Origin: Calothrix sp. NIES-2100
Lineage (GTDB): Bacteria; Cyanobacteriota; Cyanobacteriia; Cyanobacteriales; Nostocaceae
Direction of reading: 5' to 3'
DNA length: 64,000 nucleotides
NCBI RefSeq assembly: GCF_002368195.1
Contig: NZ_AP018178.1
Coordinates: 2,996,791-3,060,790, forward strand
Made by a program: the position numbers and the translations under genes
Notes under the pieces: model-generated
What the model was told of the DNA's origin: nothing
Databases searched by the model: none
What the model saw: only the letters and a program-made list of their open reading frames with translations
Shown: in pieces, positions 26,811-35,775 of the stretch
How positions within the stretch are numbered: position 1 is the stretch's first letter
Layout of the letters: each line of letters starts with the position of its first letter

Positions 26811-27731
26811 ATGACTGCTGCTGTAAATAATGCTCCTGGTTTAGCTTCCCGCTTGGTAAATGGCGTATTGGCAATTAAGCCTTTAGCCAACTTAGCCAAG
26901 CACCGCGCTAGACAGATGATGATTAAACGTGCCGAAAAAATGGGCGTACCTTGGACGCAAGAAGTTGTTCTACTTCTTGCGCGTGATTGGACAAATGATT
27001 TAGCTAAAGTAGAAAATCCTCAGCTTTCCTACCCAGACTACTACCTCACCTCATTCCACGCCTATGAAACCGGAAATTTAAGTTGGCAAGCTGCTTTTGA
27101 GGTAGAACCTGCTGCTTATGCTGTTCATGCTAAGATTTGGCAAGGTGCTGAGGCGGAAGGTGATGTCAGATTACGCCAAAACTACCACGATATCTTAAAG
27201 AACCAAATCCCTAACCCACCGCAAGACATCTTAGACATGGGATGCAGTGTGGGTATGAGTACCTTTGCCTTACAAGCACTTTATCCCCAAGCCAAAATCA
27301 CAGGTTTAGATTTATCTCCCTACTTCTTAGCTGTAGCCGAATATCGATCGCAGCAACGTCAGGCAAATATTAACTGGGTTCATGCACCAGCCGAAACTAC
27401 AGGATTACCAGATGCTTGTTTTGATTTAGTTTCCATTTTTCTGGTTTGTCATGAATTACCCCAGTCGCCAACCAAGCAGATTTTAAAAGAGGCGCGGCGT
27501 TTGCTGCGTCCCGGTGGGCACTTGGGAATTATGGACATGAATCCTAAATCAGAAGCGTTTGTGAAAATGCCACCTTATATTTTGACGCTGCTTAAAAGTA
27601 CTGAACCTTATCTAGATGAATACTTCAACTTAGATATTGAACAAGCCTTAGTTGAGGCTGGTTTCCAAACTCCCACAATCACCAGTAACAGCCCCCGTCA
27701 TCGTACAGTAATTGCGCAAGTGCGTGGCTGA
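26811..27731 (+). CDS. class I SAM-dependent methyltransferase
   Basis: A 306-residue enzyme with a helical N-terminal extension (1-130) and a methyltransferase domain. Motif I is ILDMGCSVGMSTFAL, motif II ITGLDLSPYFLAVA, and post-motif LLRPGGHLGIMDMNPKS. The substrate is not evident; the extension and DMGCSVG motif resemble conserved cyanobacterial methyltransferases without an assigned reaction. The end overlaps the start of the downstream membrane protease gene by about 8 bp, so the two are likely co-expressed. Confidence 0.85.
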   Translation: MTAAVNNAPGLASRLVNGVLAIKPLANLAKHRARQMMIKRAEKMGVPWTQEVVLLLARDWTNDLAKVENPQLSYPDYYLTSFHAYETGNLSWQAAFEVEPAAYAVHAKIWQGAEAEGDVRLRQNYHDILKNQIPNPPQDILDMGCSVGMSTFALQALYPQAKITGLDLSPYFLAVAEYRSQQRQANINWVHAPAETTGLPDACFDLVSIFLVCHELPQSPTKQILKEARRLLRPGGHLGIMDMNPKSEAFVKMPPYILTLLKSTEPYLDEYFNLDIEQALVEAGFQTPTITSNSPRHRTVIAQVRG

Positions 27732-28674
27732 TTTTGTTGTCCTGCTGTGGGCAGTCATACCACCACTACTGTTGCTTTTGTACTACTATTACCGTGTTTT
27801 CACTGCCCCAGCATTATTCAGGTTACTGTTGTTATTTATCTGTGGGGCAATATCTGGTTTTGTCGCCCTCCGCTTAGAAATAGCTTTTGAAACTGTCGCC
27901 AATTGGGTTGTGAATTGGCGACAAATAAACTCTTCACTTCCTGGTATTGCCTTGCGGCAACTTTTGGAAATTGGGCCGATTGAAGAAGGTTGTAAGTTAG
28001 TAACGGTGATCATTCCCACCTACTATCTACAACGCAGGTATCAATTACGCCCCAGCACTGTTTTCCTATTCACTATAGCTGTGGCTTTGGGATTCACTGC
28101 CGAAGAAAACTGGATTTACTTTTTTTACAACACAGCACCAATTCTTGACCGTACTATTGGTACACCAGTTCATGCGATGTTCTCTGCGCCTTGGGGCTAC
28201 GCCCTAGGCATGAGGTTAAATCACAAGAGAAATTGCTTGTTCAGTGCTTGGCTAAATTCTGTTGTCTGTCATGCCATAGTGAATTTTTTATCTATTGCTG
28301 GGGGGTATTTACCTTCTCTGCGATTCCTCAACTATGCCTTTTTTCCATTTCAGTTGTGGATGTTTTGGCGGATGGAACAATTATTGCGCCGAGTGGAAGG
28401 TAAACCGCCGATTACTCTCATATCTGCTCACACACCCCAGCACCGTTACTGGCAAATGGGTTTAGTAGGATTTGCACTGATGTTAGGGGGAAATGCGATT
28501 TTTGGGTTTTTTCTCTTAGCGAGAAAGCTCAGTCCCCTAAGTTGGCAGCAGGTTTTTGTTCCGATTGTCCTGTGGTATGTACTGACTCGGTTGTTAATAA
28601 ATTTAAATTTTGCCGCGATCGCCTATTTCATCTATCGTTATTTGCGACGGCAAGCCAAACGACGATATTTATAA
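27724..28674 (+). CDS. PrsW-family intramembrane glutamic protease-like protein
   Basis: A polytopic membrane protein of about 316 residues with roughly eight helices. PrsW-family motifs are visible: an EExxK-like PIEEGCKLVTV, the second acidic motif FTAEENWIYF, and membrane histidines in VHAMFSAPWGYALG and CHAIVNFLS. PrsW cleaves an anti-sigma factor in Bacillus; the cyanobacterial substrate is unknown. The GTG at 27724, overlapping the upstream methyltransferase stop, gives a compact start; a TTG at 27712 is also possible. Family call is good, activity is inferred. Confidence 0.8.
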   Translation: MADFVVLLWAVIPPLLLLLYYYYRVFTAPALFRLLLLFICGAISGFVALRLEIAFETVANWVVNWRQINSSLPGIALRQLLEIGPIEEGCKLVTVIIPTYYLQRRYQLRPSTVFLFTIAVALGFTAEENWIYFFYNTAPILDRTIGTPVHAMFSAPWGYALGMRLNHKRNCLFSAWLNSVVCHAIVNFLSIAGGYLPSLRFLNYAFFPFQLWMFWRMEQLLRRVEGKPPITLISAHTPQHRYWQMGLVGFALMLGGNAIFGFFLLARKLSPLSWQQVFVPIVLWYVLTRLLINLNFAAIAYFIYRYLRRQAKRRYL

Positions 28675-28718
28675 ATAATTTTTCTAAAATATAATGAAGA
28701 AATTGCTTAGGGGGTTTT

Positions 28719-29276
28719 ATGCAAACAACTCCAGTGCGTTGGACTACTGCCGATCTTGAGTTATTTGCAGGCGATCGCAGAAATCGCTATGAGATTATTG
28801 ATGGAGAATTATTCGTGACTAGATCACCTCACTGGGAGCATCAATCGAGTTGTGGCAATATTGTTACAGTTCTTAATAATTGGTCAGATGAAACTGGTCT
28901 TGGGAAGGCAGCGATCGCACCGGGAATTATTTTCTCAGATGCTGATAATGTGATTCCTGATGTAGTTTGGGCAAGTCATGAACGCTTAGAACGCTTGTTA
29001 GATGAAGCGGGACACCTAACAGGCGCACCAGAGTTAGTGGTAGAGGTTCTATCTCCTGGTGAAAAAAATGAGAAGCGCGATCAAGAGTCAAAACTGAAGC
29101 TTTACTCAGTACAGGGAGTTCAAGAATATTGGATTTGCGATCGCATTCAAAGGAAAGTAGAAGTTTATCGTCGCGAACAGGCAATTTTAAAGCTAGCGTA
29201 CACTTTATTTAGTGAAGATGAATTGACAAGTCCTTTGCTACCTGGATTCCACTGCTTAGTCAGTAAATTTTTTTAG
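28719..29276 (+). CDS. Uma2-family putative endonuclease
   Basis: A 185-residue Uma2 protein of the standard length. It has RYEIIDGELFVTRSPHWEH at the N-terminus, then VIPDVVWASHERL (Asp), APELVVEVLSPGEKNEKRDQESKLKLY (Glu and Lys) and VQEYWICDRIQRKVEVYR. All PD-(D/E)XK core residues appear intact. It is a free-standing gene 44 bp after the protease gene on the same strand. Confidence 0.9.
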   Translation: MQTTPVRWTTADLELFAGDRRNRYEIIDGELFVTRSPHWEHQSSCGNIVTVLNNWSDETGLGKAAIAPGIIFSDADNVIPDVVWASHERLERLLDEAGHLTGAPELVVEVLSPGEKNEKRDQESKLKLYSVQGVQEYWICDRIQRKVEVYRREQAILKLAYTLFSEDELTSPLLPGFHCLVSKFF

Positions 29277-29381
29277 TCTCGGATTCTCTTGACTGAGATT
29301 TTGCACCATTTTTCAAAATGATTGCGTGTCATGGATTGTCGTCAAGGGCGGGGAAACCCCACCCCTACGGGAGCATTCTCG

Positions 29382-30254
29382 TTAAACCCGCGCTAACACT
29401 GGCTGATTTGCTGTTGCACTGACTGAATTGGCTTCCGAATCAGTACAGTAAATTTCGCAGGAGTTATTCGGGCTTTCAATCAGCTTAACCTTGTGCAGCT
29501 TGGCTCCTAATTTTTGCACAGGCGATCGCAATAAATTACTAATGTAAAGTGCGATATTCTCAGCAGTAGGCACTACTTCGGCAAAGTAGGGAATGTCTTT
29601 ATTTAAAAAGGTGTGATCGAATGGTTCTACCACATAATCTTCTATCACCTGATTCAACGCGCCTAAATCCACAATCATACCTGTGCGTTGATCAATCTCC
29701 CCCTTAACGGTGACTTCTAGATGGTAGTTATGTCCATGTCCGTGGGGACGCGCACACTTACCGTAAATCTCTGTATTTTCTTCGTTACTTAAATTCGGGT
29801 GAGCCAGCCGATGGGCGGCGCTAAAGTGAGTGCTAATGGTGAGGTAGGCTTCCATTGAGTTTCCCATATAATCTGCCCAAAGTTCAGGATGTTCAAATAA
29901 CTGCACACGGACTAAAGGCAAGTGGGGTGCTAACCGTTGCCAGATAACCCGTGCAATATTCTCAGTGGTGGGCAGAGTTTGTTGAAATTCTGTCCACACA
30001 TCGTTGAGATAAGAAAAGTCCAGAAGGCTTGTAACTTCTTGTTTGATTACCTGTTTCACATCAGACAAGTTCAAAACCATGCCATATTCATCCAATTCCC
30101 CAATCAGGGAAATAAATAAGACATAGTTATGTCCGTGTCCGGGAAATTTAGAGCAGGCACCAAATTGCTGAATGTTCTCAGCTTCACTCAGTTCTGGCAA
30201 CCAATAGCGATGACTTGCCGAAAACTGAGCGCGGCGATTTACGATACATTGCAT
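29382..30254 (-). CDS. tandem 6-pyruvoyl-tetrahydropterin synthase/QueD-family protein
   Basis: A 290-residue protein with two PTPS folds in one chain. Domain 1 (1-130) has zinc-binding FSASHRYW and the catalytic-Cys block CSKFPGHGHNY. Domain 2 (135-270) has FSAAHRLAHP and CARPHGHGHNY plus PFDHTFLNKDIPYFAEVVPTAEN (split). Domain 2 resembles eukaryotic PTPS, of tetrahydrobiopterin synthesis, at least as much as QueD of queuosine synthesis. Both active sites look intact. phhB, for pterin recycling, lies 5 kb away, but no que genes adjoin. Reaction class is firm; the exact pathway is open. Confidence 0.85.
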   Translation of the reverse strand: MQCIVNRRAQFSASHRYWLPELSEAENIQQFGACSKFPGHGHNYVLFISLIGELDEYGMVLNLSDVKQVIKQEVTSLLDFSYLNDVWTEFQQTLPTTENIARVIWQRLAPHLPLVRVQLFEHPELWADYMGNSMEAYLTISTHFSAAHRLAHPNLSNEENTEIYGKCARPHGHGHNYHLEVTVKGEIDQRTGMIVDLGALNQVIEDYVVEPFDHTFLNKDIPYFAEVVPTAENIALYISNLLRSPVQKLGAKLHKVKLIESPNNSCEIYCTDSEANSVSATANQPVLARV

Positions 30255-30422
30255 GAGTACACTGGGAACAAAATTTAAAATTTCTTAATGTTTCTCTGTT
30301 TCCAGCATAAACTAAATTCTTTACCTGTAGCGACGGGAATAATATCCATATCCATAAAATTCCTGAATATCAGACTGGGAATTACAAATATGAATGTTTC
30401 AGTACTGTGCTGGCTGCTGGTG

Positions 30423-30480
30423 CGGAGACTTCGCCACATAGGTGCTTAAAATCACAGCAGACCACTTTTCAAACAGCCTC
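30423..30480. repeat. partial MITE end, GAGG(T/C)TGTTT family, abutting a stop codon
   Basis: Only the right end is recognisable: AATCACAGC..CCACTTTTCAAACAGCCTC. The TTA at 30481-30483 that would be its target duplication is the stop codon (TAA) of the J-domain gene on the minus strand. The left end has decayed or lies beyond recognition. Confidence 0.5.
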
Positions 30481-31167
30481 TTACTTAACTGAAGCTTGCA
30501 CTTCGTAGTGCAATTTCTTCGCTATGCGAAACAATTCTTGTCCTGTGTGCAAATAGCGCTCATCATAATTCATGGGAAAATATGCCAATTCTTCTATACC
30601 ATCTCCAACTTGATTGAGGCTGTAGTAGAGATGGGCGGCGGCTCTGGCTAAACTAGGAGGATTGGGTAGAGAACGAAAGGTAATTTGTGCTTGCTTAAAA
30701 TCACGACGACATCTGTCTAAATATTCTTGAAATTCTTCTAATAATTCGTCATCAAAGGGATCGGCGGCTAGTTCATCGATTTGCTCTTGTAGAGAATTGA
30801 GAATATGAGAAAGTATCCGGTTGACTGGTTGATAAACTAGGCGCAGCCATTCTTCAACTAGTTCATCAGCATCTTTCCCGGTTTTTCTTGTCGCTTGGTA
30901 ATGCCTTTGTGCGGATGCTGTACGCTGTTGTCGGCTATTTAATTTCTCTGAACTATCTTTTAGTTGTTGGTCGTAATTTAAGCGGGCTTCAGTGTCACTT
31001 AAAACTTCATAAGCCGCATTAATCCTGATAATCTGCTCTTTATCTGCTGTTTGCTGATTACTATCAGGATGAAATAATTTCACCAGGCGGCGATAAGCTT
31101 GCTTAATCTCCGCCTGGCTAGCATTGGGGTTAACTTTGAGAATTTCGTAGTGGTTATAATCGACCAT
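30481..31167 (-). CDS. J-domain (DnaJ-like) protein
   Basis: A 228-residue protein with an N-terminal J domain (residues 3-65, YEILKVNPNASQAEIKQAYRRL and the invariant HPD in LFHPDSN). A charged linker and a C-terminal helical region with no Gly/Phe or zinc-finger domain follow, so it is a type III J protein. It should stimulate an Hsp70 for a particular client. It starts 16 bp after cysK on the same strand and is probably co-transcribed, though a functional link to cysteine synthesis is not obvious. Confidence 0.87.
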   Translation of the reverse strand: MVDYNHYEILKVNPNASQAEIKQAYRRLVKLFHPDSNQQTADKEQIIRINAAYEVLSDTEARLNYDQQLKDSSEKLNSRQQRTASAQRHYQATRKTGKDADELVEEWLRLVYQPVNRILSHILNSLQEQIDELAADPFDDELLEEFQEYLDRCRRDFKQAQITFRSLPNPPSLARAAAHLYYSLNQVGDGIEELAYFPMNYDERYLHTGQELFRIAKKLHYEVQASVK

Positions 31168-31183
31168 TAATCCAAATTTATAG

Positions 31184-32146
31184 CTAGCTGATGCTAGTTG
31201 CGACTCTCTCCTCCAAATCTTGAAATAATGGCGTAGTTAAATACCTTTCTCCAAAACTTGGCTGAATGACTACAATTAAACGCCCTTCGTTTTCTTTTCG
31301 CTGGGCAACACGAACAGCGGCACATAAAGCTGCACCACTGGAAATTCCAGATAGTAACCCTTCTTCTCTGGCTAAACGCCGACCATAAGCGATCGCATCT
31401 TCATCGGTGACCGTAATCACTTCATCAATCAATTCTAGCTTCAGTACTTGGGGAATAAAACCAGCACCAATTCCTTGAATTTTATGTGCCCCTGGTCTTC
31501 CCCCAGATAATACTGGGCTATTACTTGGTTCAACTGCGATCGCCTGAAAAGTCGGCTTGCGTGCTTTGATTACTTCTGCTACTCCAGTAATCGTACCACC
31601 TGTTCCCACTCCTGCCACAATCATATCTACTTGCCCATCAGTATCTTCCCAAATTTCTTTGGCGGTACTTTCTTGATGTATTTTAGCATTCGCTGGATTG
31701 CGGAACTGCTGCAACATATAGGTATGGGGCGTTGTGTTCACTATCTCCTGTGCCCGCCGAATCGCTCCACTCATACCTTCAATTCCTGGTGTTAGTTCCA
31801 GTTCAGCTCCATAAGCCCGCAACATTGCCCTTCGTTCCCCACTCATCGTTTCGGGCATAGTTAAAATTAACCGATAACCCTTGGCAGCCGCTGCCATTGC
31901 CAGAGCAATTCCTGTATTACCTGAAGTAGGTTCCACCAATATTGTTTTTTGCGGAGTAATTAACCCCTCTTTTTCGGCAGCACTAATCATACTTACCCCA
32001 ATTCTGTCTTTAACTGATGCAGATGGGTTCATACTTTCCAATTTCACCACAATCTGGGCTACACACCCTTGGGCTTGGGGAATACGGTTTAGTTTGACTA
32101 AAGGTGTACGTCCAACGAGTTCTGTAATGTTACTAGCAATTCGCAT
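31184..32146 (-). CDS. cysK: cysteine synthase A (O-acetylserine sulfhydrylase)
   Basis: A 320-residue PLP enzyme that makes L-cysteine from O-acetylserine and sulfide. PLP lysine K46 lies in SASVKDRIG, the substrate loop is EPTSGNTGIALA, the phosphate-binding loop is GVGTGGTITG, and SGISSGAAL is near the C-terminus. Length and motifs fit CysK rather than CysM. An Rrf2-family regulator gene lies 92 bp upstream and a J-domain gene 16 bp downstream, both on the same strand. Confidence 0.95.
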   Translation of the reverse strand: MRIASNITELVGRTPLVKLNRIPQAQGCVAQIVVKLESMNPSASVKDRIGVSMISAAEKEGLITPQKTILVEPTSGNTGIALAMAAAAKGYRLILTMPETMSGERRAMLRAYGAELELTPGIEGMSGAIRRAQEIVNTTPHTYMLQQFRNPANAKIHQESTAKEIWEDTDGQVDMIVAGVGTGGTITGVAEVIKARKPTFQAIAVEPSNSPVLSGGRPGAHKIQGIGAGFIPQVLKLELIDEVITVTDEDAIAYGRRLAREEGLLSGISSGAALCAAVRVAQRKENEGRLIVVIQPSFGERYLTTPLFQDLEERVATSIS

Positions 32147-32238
32147 AATTATTCCTTAGTTATTTAGTTATGAGTCAACGGTCAACGATCAATAGTTCTA
32201 ACTCATTGAATATCTAACAAATGACTATTGACTATTGA

Positions 32239-32676
32239 CTAAATGTAGTACATGATATCCAACTGCCGCCGAGAATCTCTTTTTTCACAAAGATCCTGAA
32301 GTGAATAATTTTGAAACACTGAGTTTGCCGCCTGACAAGCTTCTTGCCATATTTCTGCTATTACTCCGCTATCTATAGTTCTGCGATTATTGTCTGCTGG
32401 TTCTGCCCGTACATCCATTCCTTCCAAGCATTCCAATATCTCGAAAATAGTAATTTTCTTGGGTTCTCGTGCCAATAGATAGCCACCTTTAGACCCTCTT
32501 TGACTCTTGATTATACCCCCACGCCTCAAGGTTGCTAGCAGCTGTTCCAAATAGCGATCGGGTATGTTTTGTTGTGCAGCAATTTGCCGAATTTGCATCG
32601 GTTCGCCGCTTTGATAATGAGTTGCCATTTCTAATAAGGCTAGGATTGCGTATTCAGACTTACAGGATATTTCCAC
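32239..32676 (-). CDS. Rrf2-family transcriptional regulator, CymR-like
   Basis: A winged-helix regulator of about 145 residues (ISCKSEYAILALLEMA, QIAAQQNIPDRYLEQLLATL, GGIIKSQRGSKGGYLLA). The three-cysteine cluster-binding segment of IscR is absent: the four cysteines are scattered. It therefore resembles CymR, which works with CysK to sense cysteine status in Firmicutes. Its position directly upstream of cysK supports control of sulfur metabolism. The GTG at 32676 starts the protein as VEISCKSEY, as in relatives; a TTG nine bases earlier is also open. Confidence 0.87.
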   Translation of the reverse strand: MEISCKSEYAILALLEMATHYQSGEPMQIRQIAAQQNIPDRYLEQLLATLRRGGIIKSQRGSKGGYLLAREPKKITIFEILECLEGMDVRAEPADNNRRTIDSGVIAEIWQEACQAANSVFQNYSLQDLCEKRDSRRQLDIMYYI

Positions 32677-32857
32677 AAGTAGCAATTAAGAATGAAGGAT
32701 AAAGTATGAAGGATCAAAATTTTTCATACTTCATACTTTTTCTAGTATACTCCGGTTATTCACTGGGGTTTTTGGGGAGTATCCCTTTTTAGCAAAAAAG
32801 CCCCTCACCCTTCCGGTAGTGTTTCACTATATAAGTTATGAGAGGTTGCGAGGTGTC

Positions 32858-32890
32858 AGATCCCCGACTTCTTAAAGAAGTCGAGGATCT
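32858..32890. repeat. GATCCCCGACTTCTT palindrome, copy 1
   Basis: Arms AGATCCCCGACTTCTT and AAGAAGTCGAGGATCT, one base changed in the right arm. The flanks (TTATGAGAGGTTG on the left, CTCGCAG on the right) are shared with the copy at 47831, so the repeated unit is longer than the hairpin. Confidence 0.65.
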
Positions 32891-32903
32891 CGCAGCCCAG
32901 CAT

Positions 32904-32928
32904 AAAAAAACCCCACCATCAGGCGGGG
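32904..32928 (-). terminator. Rho-independent terminator of the porin gene
   Basis: On the minus strand the stem CCCCGCC/GGTGGGG (one G-T pair) with loop TGAT is followed by seven T, about 60 bp past the porin stop codon. Confidence 0.85.
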
Positions 32929-32986
32929 ATTAATCAAGTTCAAATTTTTATGTACACTGATTGAAACCAGAGCCAGACTCTACGTT

Positions 32987-34756
32987 CTAGAAGGTAAATG
33001 TGGTTCTGAGTGTACCGATGAATGCGTTTTCTTCAGCGTCGTTTTGACCAGGCGCTCTCAACCAGATAATACCAGGAGTAACGGAGATGTTATCGGATAC
33101 GCGATATTTGTAGAAGCCTTCAACGTGGATTGGTGCATTACCGCCAACAGCTACACCGGGAACTGCACGTCCGCGAGAATAGGGTTCGGCGCCTGCGAAA
33201 ATACCCAGTACGTTACCTCTCTTACCAAAGTCAGGTAGGGCTATACCACCACCGTAGCTCCAAGCTTCAAAATCGTTACCAGCACCAACTTCGTTGACAT
33301 CGTGGTACGTAACGAACCCACTAACTGACAATTTGTCACTGGGTCTGAAGGCTGCGGAAATACCGTAGGAATTACTGTTAGCTGCGGCTGTTAGCAGGTT
33401 TGCTTGACGAGTACCGACGACACCACCAATTGGTGAATCACCACTACCAGCAGTTATACCTGAATCAAATAAGGCACTACCTGCACTGTGATAACCGTGG
33501 ACGTAGGTAGCAGCTAATGCTAAACGATCGCCTACAGCAAAGTTCAACTGTCCTAAAGCAGCATAGTTACCGTTGAATAAACCTGCTCCTGCACCTGTAG
33601 CTGTAGTACCAGGATTATTCGCATCTGAAGCCAAGTAGCCTACAGTAATAGAACTTGGTTTGAAGATACTGCCACCACTGCTAAAAGGTATATTGAGCGC
33701 TATACCAGCTCCACCACCAATGCGATAGATGGGACTTTCAGACGCAAAGGTAGTCAAAGCGCCGTTACCACCATCTGTTTTGTCGAAGAAGTAGGGGTTG
33801 TTGACAGCAGCATAATGGCTATGACGACCACCACTTGCAGCGAGGTAAACTTGAGCCGGTCCGATAGGAACTTCGTAGGTCAAGCGGTCAATTCTCACAC
33901 TGTTGCTGCCAGTGCTACCAACTTGAAAGGTTTGTGTACCTTCTGCGGTAGGAACAGCGTTACCAGCTTCGTCTCTCAATGAGAAAGCTGATGCGTTACC
34001 AGCAGCCAGACGAGTTGTCAACTTGTCTCTACCAGTGAAGCTGGTTTCCAATCCTAAACGTACTCTGTCCTGGAAAACTGTATTGTTGGCATTATCAGTT
34101 CTGCCACCAAAAGCATCGCTAACGGCGAAAATAGCTTCACCCACTAGTTTGGTGGTAGTAGAGAACTGATTGGCTTCCAATTCAGCAGTACGTGCTTCTA
34201 AGGAATCAACACGACCGCGTAAGGTTGCTAGTTCTGCGGAAAATTCTTCTTGCAACCGCTGTAAGGTTGCTAAATCTTGCTTTGTTACCAAGTCAGCTGT
34301 CGCTGTCGCAATCAGTTCGTTAACCCGATCCAAACAGGCGTTTAAACCAGCCGCAAATTCATAACGGGTTAAAGCACGGTTACCGCGATAGGTTCCATTG
34401 GGATAACCTGCGATACAACCATAACGCTCAACCAAGGACTGCAATGCTTGGAAAGCCCAGTCAGTTGGTTGAACATCTGAAAATTGCGAAACTGATGTGA
34501 CTTGCGCCTGGGAGTTACTACTACCTTCTTTGCTGTAGCGGTTAACTTGCTCTAGAACTTTGGCATCATCGCTAGCGGGAGCTGCTTGAGCTATGATTTC
34601 TGCTGGCTTTTGAGCCAGTTCAGCCGCCCCTTGCTTCTCGGATGGTACTTCTGCTGTGGTATTTGGAGCTGCCATTGCTGCTGTTGAAACTAACAGCGTT
34701 GCTCCCAAAACTGCTGGACTAACGACCAGGGATTTCCACAATATAGATTTAGACAT
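32987..34756 (-). CDS. SLH-domain iron-uptake porin (OprB-like family)
   Basis: An outer-membrane channel of about 589 residues. A signal peptide (SKSILWKSLVVSPAVLGATLLVSTAAMA, split) comes first. An SLH domain (about 90-150, FSDVQPTDWAFQALQSLVERYGCI and LTRYEFAAGLNACLDRV) anchors it to the wall. A coiled coil follows (LATLRGRVDSLEARTAELEANQ), then a long beta-barrel ending in TTFTF with terminal Phe. Relatives in cyanobacteria are annotated iron uptake porins. The ATG at 34756 gives the signal peptide; the frame extends further upstream without purpose. It has its own strong terminator. Confidence 0.9.
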   Translation of the reverse strand: MSKSILWKSLVVSPAVLGATLLVSTAAMAAPNTTAEVPSEKQGAAELAQKPAEIIAQAAPASDDAKVLEQVNRYSKEGSSNSQAQVTSVSQFSDVQPTDWAFQALQSLVERYGCIAGYPNGTYRGNRALTRYEFAAGLNACLDRVNELIATATADLVTKQDLATLQRLQEEFSAELATLRGRVDSLEARTAELEANQFSTTTKLVGEAIFAVSDAFGGRTDNANNTVFQDRVRLGLETSFTGRDKLTTRLAAGNASAFSLRDEAGNAVPTAEGTQTFQVGSTGSNSVRIDRLTYEVPIGPAQVYLAASGGRHSHYAAVNNPYFFDKTDGGNGALTTFASESPIYRIGGGAGIALNIPFSSGGSIFKPSSITVGYLASDANNPGTTATGAGAGLFNGNYAALGQLNFAVGDRLALAATYVHGYHSAGSALFDSGITAGSGDSPIGGVVGTRQANLLTAAANSNSYGISAAFRPSDKLSVSGFVTYHDVNEVGAGNDFEAWSYGGGIALPDFGKRGNVLGIFAGAEPYSRGRAVPGVAVGGNAPIHVEGFYKYRVSDNISVTPGIIWLRAPGQNDAEENAFIGTLRTTFTF

Positions 34757-35177
34757 TTTTTCTCTTCTCCTCACACCTTGTATAGATAATTGTGTTCGTT
34801 GCACCTATTCTCAAATATGCGCCATCTTTTTCGGACTTCCGGATGAGGCATAGTTGCCACTACTACAATTTTAGTTTTTGCCTAGCTAATAAACGATTAA
34901 CTTGATGTTAATTACTGATGTAATTAACTTATGCAAAAACACTCCTTTATAGCATAACATTATAAAACATCTCAAGGACTTGGCAACATCCAAGCGATCG
35001 CCTCAACAACTGTCACACTCATAACCTAATACATTCAAGCAGCGATTAGCGCTAGAGAATTCACTAAAATTCCTATTCACCTAAGTAATCAGTATGAATT
35101 GCGTACACGAGTAAGCATACAAATCTTCTCTTGTCTTCTATCTCCTGTATTTTTTTAATTGTACTTTTCTGAAGAAA
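34757..35177. other. 420-bp AT-rich promoter region upstream of the porin gene
   Basis: Contains the porin leader and, at the other end, the 3' side of phhB. I see no gene, repeat or RNA signature. The ribosome-binding site GGAGAAGAG lies just before the porin ATG. Confidence 0.5.
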
Positions 35178-35462
35178 TTACTGGTTAATGTGGGAAATTA
35201 CTGCTGCTAGATCAAAGTCTTTCTCAGTTAAACCACCTGCATCGTGGGTGGTTAATTGGATTTTCACTTTGTTATAGGAAATCTCTATATCAGGATGATG
35301 TCCTGCGGACTCGGCAGGTTCCACCAGTTTGTTGACAAATTCAATTGCCTGGATAAAATCTTTAAAGGTACGGATAGTCTTTAATTTAGACCCTTCCACT
35401 GCCCAACCCGACAGTACACCTACCCGTTGTTGAATTTCCGCTTCGGTGAGTAGCTGTGCCAT
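35178..35462 (-). CDS. phhB: 4a-hydroxytetrahydrobiopterin dehydratase (pterin-4a-carbinolamine dehydratase)
   Basis: A 94-residue enzyme that dehydrates pterin-4a-carbinolamine during tetrahydropterin recycling. The catalytic HHPDIEISYNKVKI block and THDAGGLTEKDFDLA are intact. The ATG at 35462 follows AAAGGGAT. A TATAAT box lies at 35480-35485 on the same strand, so the gene may have its own promoter in addition to any read-through from the structured leader unit upstream. The tandem PTPS gene 5 kb away could belong to the same pterin pathway. Confidence 0.9.
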   Translation of the reverse strand: MAQLLTEAEIQQRVGVLSGWAVEGSKLKTIRTFKDFIQAIEFVNKLVEPAESAGHHPDIEISYNKVKIQLTTHDAGGLTEKDFDLAAVISHINQ

Positions 35463-35479
35463 ATGCAAATATCCCTTTA

Positions 35480-35485
35480 ATTATA
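35480..35485 (-). promoter_or_regulatory. candidate -10 box (TATAAT) for phhB
   Basis: Perfect TATAAT on the minus strand 18 bases before the phhB start codon; no good -35 at 16-18 bp spacing. It would give a very short leader. Support is sequence only. Confidence 0.4.
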
Positions 35486-35544
35486 GTAGTATTTATGACA
35501 ATTTCTTTGTCCGACGTAATCTGTCTCTGTATTTTTACGCCTAT

Positions 35545-35592
35545 AAAAAACTATCCGCTCTGATTTAGATCGGTGGATCTAAGTCAGAGCGG
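35545..35592 (-). terminator. strong Rho-independent terminator of the structured leader unit
   Basis: A 17-bp stem (CCGCTCTGACTTAGATC with its partner, one G-U pair) around a 4-nt loop, followed four bases later by six T on the minus strand. It lies between the 25-codon frame and phhB, so it either ends a small RNA or attenuates phhB transcription. Confidence 0.85.
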
Positions 35593-35697
35593 TCTAGTCG
35601 GGTCTTCAGGTTGCAACCAGACTGCTGGAAGGAACTCCTAGCTTAGCCTAGCTACTTGAGTCAAACTTAGTATCTTCAAAAGAACTAAGGCTAACTT

Positions 35698-35775
35698 TTA
35701 GAGAACAGCCCCAGCACACAGCCGGCTAACTGCAACCTGATGACCCATGCGTTTACTACTTTCTATCATGGGCAT
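35698..35775 (-). CDS. 25-residue small protein or leader peptide with near-perfect Shine-Dalgarno
   Basis: The ATG at 35775 follows AAGGAGGTGAT, an 11-nt perfect complement of the 16S rRNA 3' tail, at ideal spacing (eight bases from GGAGG). Such a match is rare in cyanobacteria. The frame runs 25 codons, beginning MPMIESSKRMGHQVAV and ending with small hydrophobic residues, and it stops before the structured segment and terminator. The peptide is not recognised. It could be a small functional protein or a regulatory leader whose translation controls the downstream hairpins. Confidence 0.5.
   Translation of the reverse strand: MPMIESSKRMGHQVAVSRLCAGAVL

Larger units (their letters stand above)
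32677..32986. other. intergenic region between rrf2 and the porin gene
   Basis: Contains an ATGAAGGAT-type heptamer patch just upstream of the regulator (about 32690-32745, with an inverted partner CATACTTCATAC), a GATCCCCGACTTCTT palindrome (32858-32890) and the porin terminator (32904-32928). No gene. Confidence 0.6.
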
